64,000 nt of DNA. Origin: Dillenia suffruticosa (Eukaryota > Streptophyta > Magnoliopsida > Dilleniales > Dilleniaceae). The notes beneath the pieces were generated by a model. That model was not told the origin of the DNA. It saw only the letters and a list, made by a program, of their open reading frames with translations, and did no database searches. A program made the translations under genes and the position numbers. Below, piece after piece: positions 26,582 to 38,930 of this stretch. The DNA is taken from contig JAVTVX010000016.1 of the NCBI GenBank assembly GCA_033439265.1, forward strand, positions 13,441,201 to 13,505,200, read 5' to 3'. Within the stretch, counting starts at the first letter, position 1. Each line of letters opens with the position of its first letter.

Positions 26582-26884
26582 AAGAAGAACCGGTGATCCT
26601 GCGTTTTGGCTTGTATACATAATGGCTCTAATATGAAGACTTGAATCTAATTCCACCTATAATTCTCGAGTTAAGCTTGCCTTAATTTGGAAGAAGGTAT
26701 AATTTTGAGTGTTTTGAATTGCCATAAATTAATTGTTAATGGAAGATCAGTGTGGTGACCTCTGATGTGGATAAATTTATAAGTGAAAGGAAAAATAGGA
26801 GATACCAACATAATCACTCTCCCTCACATTAACGTAAGAGTCTCCACTCCAACTAGATAAAGTATTTACATCCACATAAAGTGA
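26582..26884. other. Short intergenic stretch before Gypsy-A
   Basis: No gene, RNA gene or recognisable repeat seen. It includes a segment with CTCCCTCACATTAACG just before the gypsy LTR. Confidence 0.5.
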
Positions 26885-27199
26885 TGCTGAAGATAGAAAA
26901 TCTCAAAATTCTAACTCAGGAACTACTAATTTGATGGAGAAAATAGTTCAAAAATTAGGAAGAAAAAGTAGAAATGTTATTAGCTCTAAAGAAGTACAAG
27001 AACAGATGAATGAAGATAGTTTTTCAGAATATCTAGCTCTCCCCATGTTCTGGAATTACAGCTTAAATGCCAAGCTTCCTAACAACCCATAACTAACTAC
27101 AACTAATCTTCACAATTCCTGTAACTAACTCTGTTACAACTATTTTGTTATCTTGGATGTTTGCTACTTTGTTATAACTACTAGGACTTCATTATTACA
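26885..27199 (-). repeat. 3' LTR of Gypsy-A
   Basis: Matches 42700-42996 along its length (AGAAAATCTCAAA near the start, CATTATTACAATAGGAAACT at the end), with a block of about 30 bp around 27040 that is absent from the other copy and many substitutions. The right edge is uncertain by about 10 bp because ATAGGAAACT follows both copies. Confidence 0.85.
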
Positions 27200-27229
27200 A
27201 TAGGAAACTTAAAAAAAAAAAATCTATTA

Positions 27230-29300
27230 CTTCAAATGGCCCTTCCTGAAATAGTTCTTGTCCTCAAGAGCTGAAATTAAAGTTAGGGAATTGTTGTTAT
27301 AAATCATGATAGAATTCTTAGAAAGAATTCCCAATGAAGCTATTGGCCCATTGTACTAGCACTTGAGTTGCCACTACATGACCTCTCTTTACCAACCTCA
27401 GATCCAAAATAGCCACAGGTTCCATCATCAAATGACCTTATTTCGTTAATCTACTAGGTATATAAGTATGAACAGGCCTTATAGGAACTTTGCCCCGCCT
27501 TTTCTATCATAGGAAAATGGCAAAATACCTTGCAAACAATTTCTGACAGTAATGAGATTTCAGAAAATATTGTTTATAAGGATGTAACTTGACATATACC
27601 AAATCTTTAATATCAAAATGTCTCTCAAATCGGCGTTTGACAGTCAAACGTTTCATCCTTTCCATGACTTTTGTAGATTATGTTTGAGTAAGTGCAAAGT
27701 GTTTTCCTTGGCAGCCAAACCTCTATCCGCCTTATCCATCATTGAATCTCCCGAAATGTAAGGAATATGATTAGGAGGAGGCTGCCCATACACAACTTCA
27801 AATGGAGTAACCTAAGTCACTGAATGAAAATTGGTATTATACCAATATTCAGCTAGTGGTAACCAAAACTCATCACTTGTCATGCACCTAAGATAATTTT
27901 CCAAAGAATGATTTACTACTTTCGTTTAACCTTCAGATTGAGGATGATAGGAAGAAGATAAATGTAATTGTACCTGCAAAAGTCTGAATAATTCTTGTCA
28001 AAACCGACTAACAAAAATTGCATCCCTGTCGCTCACAACTGACTGAGGTAAACCATGTAATCTATAAATCTGATCTATAAAAAGTTGTGCCACAGATAAA
28101 GCTGTATAGGGATGGGCTATTCTAATGAATTAAGCATATTTCTTAATCTATCAACGACAACAAAGATAACATCCTTGCCATTGGACCTAGGCAATCCTTC
28201 AATACAATCTAATGAAATATCAGTCCATACCAACTGAGGAATTGGTAAGAGTTGAAGCAAACCTAAATAAGCAGTATTATCAGCTTTACACCTTTCACAA
28301 ATTTCACAAACTGAAACAAATTGTTAAACAATATGCAACATGTGTTTCCAATAAACCACACTTTTGATTCTTTTATAAGTCACCTGCACTCCTGAATGTC
28401 CTCTAGTGTAGTACAATGCCACAAGCTTAAAAGTTTGGTTTTAAGATTTTTTCAATCACCAATTTACCATTCCTTCTTAATTGCTGATTTTCCCAAGTAT
28501 GATTAGAAGAGTTTGGATTAGTAGTAGTAGACAGATTCTAAATCAAATCTAATAGTAAAGAATCATTTTGCCAACTTTATTGAATGCCAATTAATAGTGG
28601 AGTCTTTACTATAGAGATAGCAAATGCATGCCCTTTTACTACTAGTTTTCTAGAGAAAGCATCCACAACCACATTGTCCACCCCTTTCATGTAAACCACT
28701 TCATAGTCATATCCTATCAACCTTTTCATCTATTTCTATTGCATTAGAGGGGATACTTTTTGTTCTATGAGATATTTCAAGCTTTGGTTATTAGTCTTGA
28801 TCACAAAGTGTCTTCCAAGCAAGTACAGTCACCATTTTTAATAACCAACAACGGCCTCTCTTGTTGCAAGAGCATAGCTCCAATATCAACTCCAGAAGCA
28901 TCAGTTTCCACTACAAATTCTTGCGAAAAATCAGGAAGGATTAGCATAAGAGGAGAGCTCATGAGCTGTTTCAGTTATTGAAAAGATTGAGTAGCTCCAT
29001 CTGACCAATTAAAATTATTCTTTTTTGAGTAAATCAGTCAAAGGCTTCACAATTTTACCGGTCTTTGATGAATCTTCTATAACAGCCAGTAAGCCCAAAA
29101 AACCCCTTAATTCTTTCAAAGTTTTTGGGATAGGCCAGGATTGTATAGCTGCAATCTTTTGAGGGTCAGCATATACACCATCCCTATCAATTAGATGCCC
29201 TAAATACTCAATTTGTTACTGTTCAAAAGAACATTTACTTTTCTTCACCTTCAAACTATGTTAATTAAGCAATTCAACACAACTTTCAAATGATACAAAT
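27230..29300 (-). pseudogene. Gypsy-A RT end, RNase H and integrase, decayed
   Basis: Minus-strand translation in shifting frames shows the RT thumb/connection (YLGHLIDRDGVYADPQKI and LKELRGFLGL near 29130-29220), RNase H (FVVETDASGVDIGAML near 28890-28930), the integrase zinc and core region (HSGVQVTYKRI, then WTDISLDCIEGLP near 28160-28400) and C-terminal integrase pieces to about 27250. Stops and frameshifts are frequent. Integrase follows RT, which assigns it to Ty3/gypsy. No function is expected. Confidence 0.85.
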
Positions 29301-29319
29301 TACTACAAAAAAGTACAGT

Positions 29320-29900
29320 TTTAGCGACAGAAAAAATTCAACACTATTTTGCGACGGATTTAGCGATGAATAATTTTTTTATCATTATTTTGCAATGAAT
29401 TTAACGATGAAAATGTATCCGTTGGCTAAATTAGTAACAGATACATTATTCGTGGATAAATTCGTCGCTAATTAGTCATGAAAAATTTTTTGTGATTAAA
29501 TTCGTCGCTAATTGACGACGAAAAATTTTTCGTTGCAAAATTTGTCGCTAATTAGCAACGAATAGAAATTTCGGGGCTAAATTTTGCTACGGATACTATT
29601 ATCCATCTCTAAATTTAGCGATGAAAACATTTCGTTGCAAATTTCATCGCCAAATTTAGTAACGAAAAATTTTTGTGGCAAATTTCGTCGCAAATTAGCT
29701 ACAAAAAATTTTCTATCACTAAATTCATCGCTAATTAACAATGAAAAAAATATTTGTCACAAAATTTAGCAACAAACTCGAAAATTCATAGTTAAATTCG
29801 TTACTAATTAGCCACAATTCATAACTAAATTCGTCGCTAATTTATTACCGATATTTCAAAATTTATGGTTAATTTCGAAACAAAATTTCTTCTATACTCT
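29320..29900. repeat. Left subterminal palindrome array of CACTA-3
   Basis: TTAGCGACGAA-type and AATTCGTCGCTAA-type motifs alternate every 20-40 bp, forming many possible short hairpins. Similar but sparser motifs continue at 30470-31080 and 31740-32060. Confidence 0.85.
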
Positions 29901-31529
29901 ATTAGGAAAAATTTTTAACCGTATTTCTCTTTTTAATATATTATAAATAACGAAATCGAATTAAATATATAATGAATATTATGATTCTCACCAATTTGAC
30001 AATCTTCAACAATAAATAATTAAACCAATAAATAACTAAATTCGTCGTGACTATCGAGTTCTCCATTTTTGTTTTTTGTCTTTTAGATCAATTTGCTTCT
30101 CTCATATAAGTTTAATCGTTTTTGAAAATTCAGCTGTTAATTTTCATTCGTTATTGTCATTAACAAAAAACATAATAGATCATACATTCGCATTCGACGA
30201 TCTATCGCGTTTGACAAGTAGATCAAAATAGTAGCTTTCGGATGATGGTGGCAGTAAGACGGATGACTACTGACAGACGGTTATCCATTTATAAACTATT
30301 CTATAGTTTCAAAAAAATAAAATAAATAATAAAATAATAAAATACAAGAAAATATAAGAAAATAAAATATAAATTAGTATTTTATTAATTTATAATATTT
30401 TAAATTAGTATTTTATTTTTTTTATTTTTTAAAAAAATAATATTATTTTATTTTTAAAATCTTTTATTATCTAGAGACGAATTTAGCGACGAATTCTGGT
30501 TAATAAAAATATTTTTTTTAATTAGCATTTTATATCTTTTTTATTTATTAATTTATATTAACTAATTATATTTATTATTTTATAATATTTTAAATTCATA
30601 TTTTATTCTATATTTTTATTTTTTTAAAAATCATTTTATTTAATTTTTTAAATATTTTATTTTTTAGCGATGAATTTATCAACGCATTGGAAATCCGTAG
30701 CTAATTTTAGAAATGAATTCTGGAATCCGTCGCTGAACTTAGTGACGGGTTCTGAAATTCGTCGCTAAGTTAATTTTTTTTAAAAATTAGCATTTTATTT
30801 CTTTTTTATTTTATTAATTTATATTAACCAATCAAATTTATTATTTTATAATATTTTAAATTTGTATTTTATTTTATTATTTTATTATTTTTATTTTTTG
30901 AAAAATAATATTATTTAATTTTTTAGATATTTTATTATTTAGCGACAAATTTGAAATTCATGACTAAATTTAGCGATGAATTCCAGAATCCGTTACTAAA
31001 CTTAGCGACAGATTAGGAAATTGGTCGCTAAACATAGCGACGGATTCCTAAATTCGTCACTAAGTTAATTTTTTTTTTTTAAATTAGCATTTTATATCTT
31101 TTTTATTTTATTAATTTATATTATTTTATTCTAAATTAGTATTTTAATATTTTATAACAAATATTATCATTTTTTATTATTTTATTGTTATTAATAAAAT
31201 ATGAGAATAAGATAATAAATTAAAAAAACATACTTTAAAATAGCATTTTATTTTATTTTTAGGAATAAAATTAATATATTTTTTGTTCATTTATTATTTT
31301 ATTGTTTTACAAAAAATTATCATATTTTATTGTTAATTATTTGATAAAAATTATTATTATTTAATTAATATGTTATATTTTATTTTTATTTTATCTTTTT
31401 AAAGAGTAGTATTATTTTTTTTAACTAACATTTTATTATTTTATAATAAATATCATTTATATCATTTTATTATTTTTAGATAATTGTTAGAATAAGATAA
31501 TAAGAAAAAAAAAATAAGATTATGTAAGT

Positions 31530-31750
31530 AAGTTGGTCTGGTGGCTGTGTCTTCGATCCGCGGGGAAAGCAAATGGAGGCAATTTTGAGGGATTTTTCAC
31601 AAGGTCAAGGGCGCAGGCGCGGATGCGGGCCAAAGGCAGGGCCGGGTGTCGACTCGGGTGGGCGAGTAGGCTGTACGCACTTGCAATGCGTCTGGGTGCA
31701 TGGGTTGGAGAATGGGTGGCGGGTTAGTGATGGCGGGTTAGTGATGGATC
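31530..31750. other. GC-rich segment inside CACTA-3
   Basis: About 220 bp with GGCGCAGGCGCGG, GGGCGAGTAGGCTG and a directly repeated GGCGGGTTAGTGATGG, in contrast to the AT-rich surroundings. Open frames in two phases are composition effects. The origin is unclear. It could be sequence captured by the transposon. Confidence 0.5.
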
Positions 31751-32085
31751 AATCCGTCGCTAAATTTAATATATTAATGTAATAATTAAAGAAAATAAAA
31801 AATTAATATAATAATTAAATAAAATATATTTAAATTATAAAATATCAATTAGCGATAGATTCCTAAATTCGTCGCTAAATAAATATATAATTAAATAAAA
31901 TATAATATTAATATAATAATTAAATAAAATATAAATTATAAATTTAGCGACGGAAAAGTTTTTGTTGCTAAATCCGTTGCTATTTTAGTGACGAATTTCT
32001 AGTTTTCATCACTAAATTTTTGCGACGTGTCATTTGCGACGAAAAAATTTACGTCGCTAAAACCATGTTTTTTTTTGTAGTGAAT

Positions 32086-32887
32086 GTTCCTCCCAAGAAG
32101 AACTGAAAACAAGAAAATCAATAAAAAATATCAAGACAAACTTACTCAAATATGCTCTAAGCACTTCATTCATTAAACTTTGAAATGTGGATGGGCATTT
32201 GTTGGTCCAAAGCGCATAACAACAAATTCATAATGTCCACCATGAGTTCGAAAAGCAATTTTGGGAATATCTTCTATACATTTCCTTATCTGATGATAAC
32301 TAGACCTAAGATCCAACTTGGAAAAATATTTGACACCAAACAACTCATCAAACAATTCTTCAATTAAAGGAATATGAAATTTGTCTTTAATTATTAACTT
32401 GTTGAGCTCTCTATAATGCACACATTCTCCAAAAGCCATCCTTCTTCTTAACCAAAACTATAAGAGATGAATAACGGCTAGTACTGTTTCTAATAACTCC
32501 ACTCTATCTCAATTCCAACATATTGCTCAATCCAAAAAGCTGCCCTTCAATACTTTCTTCCACTATATGAATGAAACATAACCGAGTAGTTGCTATAGAA
32601 TCTGGCCTCTGCAACATCTTCTGTATTTTCCCCTACTTAATTTGCTGAATAGCTTCTTACTTAGGACCCCTGAGTACTACCCTCCTTCTATTCTACAAGA
32701 ATTCCATCCTAAATTCTTGGAAATTCCATGTGACATCATCAAGAATAGACAACCACTAGATACCCAATACCACCTATCCTCCTACAGGAAGGACCATGAA
32801 ATTAGCTATGAATTTCTCTCCTTGTATCTTCCAAGAGAATTTAGGGCAAAGTTTAGAAGTAGTTAGTTTATTTCCATCAGCAACTTT
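32086..32887 (-). pseudogene. Gypsy-A protease end and reverse transcriptase, decayed
   Basis: The minus strand shows protease C-terminal sequence (KVADGNKL...KFSWKIQG...LPVGG) at 32887-32770, then RT. The open part 32439-32173 carries the RT fingers/palm: YRELNKL, FSKLDLRSSYHQI, AFRTHGGHYEFVVMRFG. It continues towards FIDFLVFS, where the catalytic Y-x-D-D-equivalent has decayed, ending at the CACTA-3 insertion. Stop codons lie between the protease and RT parts. Confidence 0.85.
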
Positions 32888-35361
32888 TGTAATACCTATA
32901 TATATATAAAAAAAAAGATAGAGGAAAACATAGCGTTTTGCCCAAAACGCTGCGTTTTCTCCTCCCAATTAGATTAGGGATGAAAGCCCTAATCTCTCTC
33001 ACTCTCTGCCTCTCTCCCGATTTCCTCTCTCACCCGTCGCCTCTCCGCCACCATCTCCACCATCTCTGCCATCTCCACCGCCTTCTGCCCTTTTCACCAT
33101 CACCCTATATCTCTCTCACCATCTCTCGAACTCTCTCTCGCACTCTCTGTCTCTCTCACTCTTTGCTTTCTCCCTCCCACTCGCGCACGATAGCTTCTCC
33201 CTCCGCCATTCCAACCGTCGCAGCGCGATCCTCCCCAGCGCGAGCGCACCATTGTGCGATTCCCCTCATGCGAGCGCGCCACTGCGCGATTCCCCTGGCA
33301 CGAGCGCACCACAACGCGCGACATTTCGATAGCGCGTGACATTTCGCGAGCGCATGCATTAGCCGTAAGCGCGCCAGCCCGTGAGCGCGCTAAGCCGTGA
33401 GCGCACCAGCCTACGAGCCCGTGACCAGTTGTCTCCATAGAGGGTTCGCCTGCAATCCCCGTAGAAACCCAAGGTTGCGGGTTCTTCACTGCAGGTAAAG
33501 GCTGAGTTGGTTGTGATTCTAGAGTTTTGATTTCCATAGTGATTAGAATAAATCGCTAAACTTTGCTTTGATTTGAAAACATTGTAGGTTCTAAAATGGA
33601 TTGAATGGTGCATGGACATTAGAGCTACGAAAACCTGGGTAAGAGAATTTTTAAATGCATTCAATGCCCTATTGGATTTAGATTGAATTTAGGATGAGAG
33701 GTTTTATATATGTTCTGAAAATGAGTAAAATTTGAAAAGAATGCATTTTCCTGAAATTTGATATGTGATTTCTAGGGATAAGTCTAAATTCTACATGAAT
33801 TTAGGTCGATTAATATGAAAGAAACGTATTTGATGAAATTAGAAACTTGTTGGGTTGATTATAATAGATTTCCTTAGAATTTGAATTGAAATTGTGCATT
33901 ATGGGTCTAGGTTGATCTTTTGGAGTTTGAAAGAAGATTTCTTGAGTATTGATAGAGTATAGGGAGTGGATACCCTCCCTAAAGGTGAGTGGATGGTCCG
34001 TTGTGTTATAAATGAGTAAAACTGTTTTAAATTCTTTTATAAGTGATTTTGAATGATCTTTACATGATTTTTATGAAATCATTTCTGACTGTGGGATGTT
34101 TGGAATGAAAGTTTGAATTACGAAGGCATCCTATGTTATTATCAATGAATCTGTGCTATTTGCATTTGATATTGGATTTGTAAATGCTTGTAGCATGAAT
34201 TTCAGAATTTGTTTGATGAAAATGACACATCGATTGTAACTTGAATGATTGTGAAATGATGGTGCATGAGTGAAATGGCTATAGTCATTCCCTCCACGGA
34301 GCGACTCGACGGGGTGACGTGGGTGGGGTTTTATTGCAGGAGAGGTATACGCGGCCTCTTTTCTACTACGTCGGACTATCCGGATTGTACCCCGGTGAGG
34401 TACGAATCAATGCCAAGGAAGGGGGTAGTATTTTAAAATATAGAAATGGAAAATCCCTTGGCAGGCTTCCATCTAGGTTTGGCCAAACTCAGGACGGAAG
34501 TGATTTCGATGGGACCCTTGTGATTTTCTGAAAGAATATTTGATGTGGATGCATACTTTGTGAATTATCTGATTTATTGAAAATGTTTTGATATATATGA
34601 AGTATTATTTGAAATATACTTTGACATCCCTACATTCACCCTTTATTTATCACACAATTATACCATTGCACTCCATTCATTGAGTATTCCCAAATACTTA
34701 CCCATCTCTTATATTTTTTAGAGAATACTTAGTTCAGAGACTGGACGTGGGAGCTTACGAAAGATATTTTGCTGATTTGCATAGATATTTAGTAGTGTAG
34801 GATTTTTGGAAATTGTAGAACGTAGAACCATGGAAAGGAAGTTCTGTACATCTCATACCGGGCGGATTTTACTGATACTGGTTGAGTTCTTCGACGAGTA
34901 TTGGTAAAATCCGACGATTATGATTTGGAACTTCATTATTTTGATTTAACTATTTTAGATAATGTTTTATCTTGTACTTGGACATTTGGATTGAAATGTT
35001 GAATTTCGATATCATTTTCGGTGTTCTGAAGTTCTGCATATCTCATATTATTTGGATTTTACTGATACTGGCTTGTTTTCTTCAAGCAAGTATTAGTAAA
35101 ATCTTGCGATTATGATTTGAGACTTCTTTTATTTTGAATGCTCTATTGGTACTGAGATTTCTAGAATGATTGGGATGGCCACGCTGCATGCATGTGTGTA
35201 CAGGAGCGGACCAGATGGTCCTTTGCATGTGTATTGCATCTGGAAGATAGATTGTTCAACTGTATAGCCTTGCGGAGTACCGGTATATGGGGAGGTTCTA
35301 CCCGTGTACCGGGACAATGCGGCGGCTATTGCGTGGTCGATTCGAGAATAGGGGCATGACA
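32888..35361 (+). repeat. 5' LTR of Gypsy-B (2474 bp)
   Basis: Nearly collinear with 38931-41408. Over about 470 bp compared by eye (from 33541) identity is about 94%, with mostly transitions. Near its start is a GCCCAAAACGCTGCGTTTTC palindrome, then a CT-rich leader-like stretch (33000-33200), then GCGAGCGC-rich short repeats of about 29 bp (33235-33330). Open frames within it have no known homology. Confidence 0.92.
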
Positions 35362-38300
35362 GCTTTATTGGTATCAGAGTGTAGGCTCACGATTTTAAAT
35401 TTTTGATGGTTTTGGATATGATTTCAAATGTTTCCAAATGTCCCGAAAGTTTTCAAAAAAAAACTTTGAAATGTTTGGTTTTCGAAAAAAGTTTTCGGAG
35501 AATGTATAAAGTCTTTCATGGATGTCTTAAGAAATTAGAAATATTCTTTTTAGGGGTTTAAGCATCTGGATTAGTATCTATTTTAAATTGTTAAGTTTAG
35601 ATCCTCCCTGTAGAGTTTTGCTCCCCATATTAAGAGTAAGGAATCCGAATAGGATATTTTTTACTCCACCTTCACAACCCGAATGATGTATCACTTTATA
35701 AATAGTTTCTCAATTGTGATTGAAGATCTCCCTTGGTTTGTTTGGCTAAATGGTGAGTACTCTCATAGTAATTCCCTTGGACTAACATCTTGATGTTAAA
35801 AGTTTGACACATTTGTGTATTAGGCATGACAATATGAAATTGTTGATTATTAGGATATAGGGTAAAATACTCTTCAGAGATTGCAATTGCGAATAGATGT
35901 TGGGACTGGATAAAGGTTTTCATGGTTTATCTTATTAAGTATGATGAGTATTTTTGAGTTAATACACGGGTGTTAATTTCCATGAGGTCTAATAACTCAC
36001 TTATAAGTATGGAGTTTGCTATACACTTCAACCGATTCTTGATCTCTTTTAACAAAGGATTTTTGGATGTCACCCCATTGGAAGAATATAAGAGTTAGGT
36101 CTACTCCTACTGAGGATAATTTCTTAAAGTTTTCGAATTGGTCCTGTAGGGACCAAAGGAAGGTAGCGGTCCAAATATTGATGACAAATTAGGTACCACT
36201 AGGATTTAAAATTCTCTTTATCTCTCTTACTCATTATGGCCATTGATCACAAGCCCTAATGGTAATGTTATCATAGTACTCATTGTATTCCTCCGACCTT
36301 CATATTATCTGGCGAAGTCAGCTAATTTTGTGGTTCAAGACTGCAACTTGCTTAAAAAGAGTGTAAATTTAGTTGGAGGTAAAATTAGCAAAGGTACATA
36401 TAATTGTATCATGTTACTTGTAGGTGTACTTGTCGGTTTCAGGCTCTATTGAGCATATAAGCTTTTCTTTCAAGGAATATCTCTGGTTAGCTGTGTTTCA
36501 GTAGGCTTGTCAATCTAAATCCAAGTATTTTTCACTTGTTTTTTGGTTTCTTGCACTTTGAGAAGATTGACTTGTGCAGGCTTGGGAAGTTCTTTGTTAA
36601 CAAAGCAATTTGAATCTTTAAGTTTTTGACGAAATTGAGAATTTTAAAAATAGCTCCCAAAGTTTAGAATAAGAATCTTTTTGGAGATACTGGAGAGAAG
36701 GAAAGTGCTACTCTTTGAGATATTGATGAGATTGATCTGCTTGAGGTTGATAAAAGGTTTGCCGGAGGATCTTTTCGCTTGGTAGAATCTTGGGAATTAT
36801 CTTGAAGAGCTTCCTTTGAAAGAGGAAATAAATTGACGGAAGAAGTGGTTTGGAGATGAGGATTTTGTATACTGACATTAATATAAACATTTTTTGATGT
36901 TTTGAATTGACAAGTAGATAGAGAGTAAATGTAGAGAGAAGTGGAGGTAAGATAGGAATAAATATAATTAACCTATAGAGATATGTATTGAGAAGTCACG
37001 ATCAAGTATTAGAGGTATATTATCCAGGTTCTTTAGTAAACCAATGATTAAGGGAGCACGCAGCCTCATTTTGCTGTGGCTGAATTGACATCTTGTAGAA
37101 GTCAATGAGCTATAGATATATTTATAATAATTAGCTTTGAGGTGAATAAGAATCAAGTGCTTTAGGGCATCAATTGAAATGTGTTGAGGATCTTGATTCA
37201 TATTAAATCAACTGTGAACTATAGATATAAATACTTTCTTGTCATGAGAATTGAGGAAGATTATTGATGTGGATTTCACCTCAAGGACACGGCTTATAAG
37301 ATGCATTTTGATCTTCTCCCTTCCTATTTTTGAATGTCATCTTCAGACAATGCTAAAGAGATTAAGAGGTTTTTGGTATAAATTCTAAAAAGAGTTTTGG
37401 GGTTGGAATGGAATGTGCTGCAAAATGAAGGGTAATGTGCATTTTTTTTATGTCAACCTTGTCATGAATTATTGTGGTGAGTGAAACTTGAATCAAATAG
37501 TGGCTGTGACAATGGCATTGGGAGTGATAAATGTTATGCTTAGCCTCTTGCACGCTTAATTAGGTTGTAGAGTAAAAGTCATTTCAAGGGACAATGGTGT
37601 AGTGTAATATAATGGTTGTTATGCTAGGGTTTTATAATCCACGACACAAGTATCATATAAGAATTTTTATTTGTAGAACCCATATTGGAATTTAGTACAT
37701 GACTATACCTTTATTGACTCATAATGATATGTCATGTTACTAGCAGACCAATGGAAAGATCCGCCCACATGGACCGAAGTATTTATCCTCTAATATGGGT
37801 GCTTGACTTCTTTAGATCAGCATTCTAGTATAAGTTTCTTTATTCATCTCTTGGAAATGAAAAAAAAAATATATATATATATATATAGCATTGATGCCCG
37901 TGCATTTATCGACACAGAGTTTATGAGTTTGATAGGGAAGTAGGTCAAAGGATTGCTTGTGTTCTATCATTCTTCTGCCATTAGAAATGGAAAACCAAAT
38001 ATTTAGTTATTGGATTCTTCTACTTTGAGGTTTGTATTCTCGTTATTCATTTATGTTTATTATTTTGTGGATCATTGAATCAGGTAATATATAGAGGGTT
38101 TTCAGTCTATCTTTTTGGCCATGGAGTTGGAAATAATGTCCCTTGTGACAATAGAGTTAGAAATAATGAAGCTACATTTCTTGTCTTTAAACTTTGATAA
38201 TTTGGGGGTATTAATGCAAATGCTAGGTGATATGTGGATAAATATGCTTGATTTGATTTCGATAGAATATCGTTAATATTATATGGTACTAAAGTTGATT

Positions 38301-38930
38301 GAGAATGATCGTGATAGAAGTATCTTGATTAAAAAGTTATCTAACTAAGAATTTGAGATTTAAAACTTAGAAGTAATCTAATATTGTTAATGGATTAAGT
38401 TTTATCACTTAATTGAGGCCATATTGAGGTTGATCTACACTTCATCGTATACAAGTTTGATGATAGATGGGTTTGTATACCTTTTATACTAAGTCTTAAG
38501 ATTATGTGACCGCCATATACACCATCTTGAAAGTTTATATCTCTAAGAATATATGTATTCTGGTTGCATCTATAGTTCATTTAATTAATCTTGAAAGTAG
38601 GGATAAATGTGATTATTGATATGAACATGGCAAGGTAATGGCCATTCTTATTTAGGGTCCTTTTGAAGGATAATTTAAGAAATTTTTATAGTTTTGAAGT
38701 CTTGATAATCATTGAGGATAGCTATTGTAGCGGAATGAGGTCCACATACTTCAATATTTTTCAATAAGAGGTTATCCGAGGTTGAAGAAAGGAGACTAAA
38801 GACATAGGTTGGTTAGTGTATGAGTGGAAATTTTAGTTGATAATAAAGTGTGATTGAAAGGAATGAAACTAATGGATCCAATTGTATTTTGAAATTTCGG
38901 GGACGAAATTTGTTTTTAGGGGTTAAGAGT
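35362..38930 (+). other. Gypsy-B interior: no plus-strand gag/pol; unidentified minus-strand open frames
   Basis: The primer site is at 35369-35386 and the purine tract at 38915-38930. Between them every plus-strand frame is heavily interrupted. On the minus strand several modest open frames follow each other (37553-37362, 37201-36968, 36890-36708, 35923-35696) with non-repetitive composition. I do not recognise them. One (37201-36968) has a loose resemblance in pattern to plant pararetrovirus movement proteins, which I could not verify. The stretch may be captured or inserted foreign sequence. Confidence 0.4.

Larger units (their letters stand above)
29301..32082. mobile_element. CACTA-3: CACTA-like element inserted in the Gypsy-A RT
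   Basis: The left end is TACTACAAAAAAGTACAGTT (first base T where C is usual). The right end, read inward, is CACTACAAAAAAAAACATGG. Inside each end TTTTAGCGAC follows. AAT flanks both sides (29298-29300 and 32083-32085). The Gypsy-A RT reading resumes across the site (EEH before, LYHLK after), which fixes the insertion point. The subterminal zones are arrays of TTTAGCGACGAATTT and its reverse complement. The AT-rich interior has no transposase, so this is a non-autonomous copy from a family different from CACTA-1 and CACTA-2. Confidence 0.85.

Noticed and set aside
31530-31560. tRNA-like A and B boxes in CACTA-3
   Set aside because: GGTCTGGTGG and CTTCGATCC are only about 10 bp apart and the B box lacks a base, so it is not a working Pol III promoter.
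32938-33537. Open frames of 133-145 codons in the Gypsy-B LTR
   Set aside because: Ser/Leu/His- and Arg/Ala-rich low-complexity frames in a CT-rich and GCGAGCGC-repeat zone; the counterpart LTR has differing frames, so coding is not conserved.
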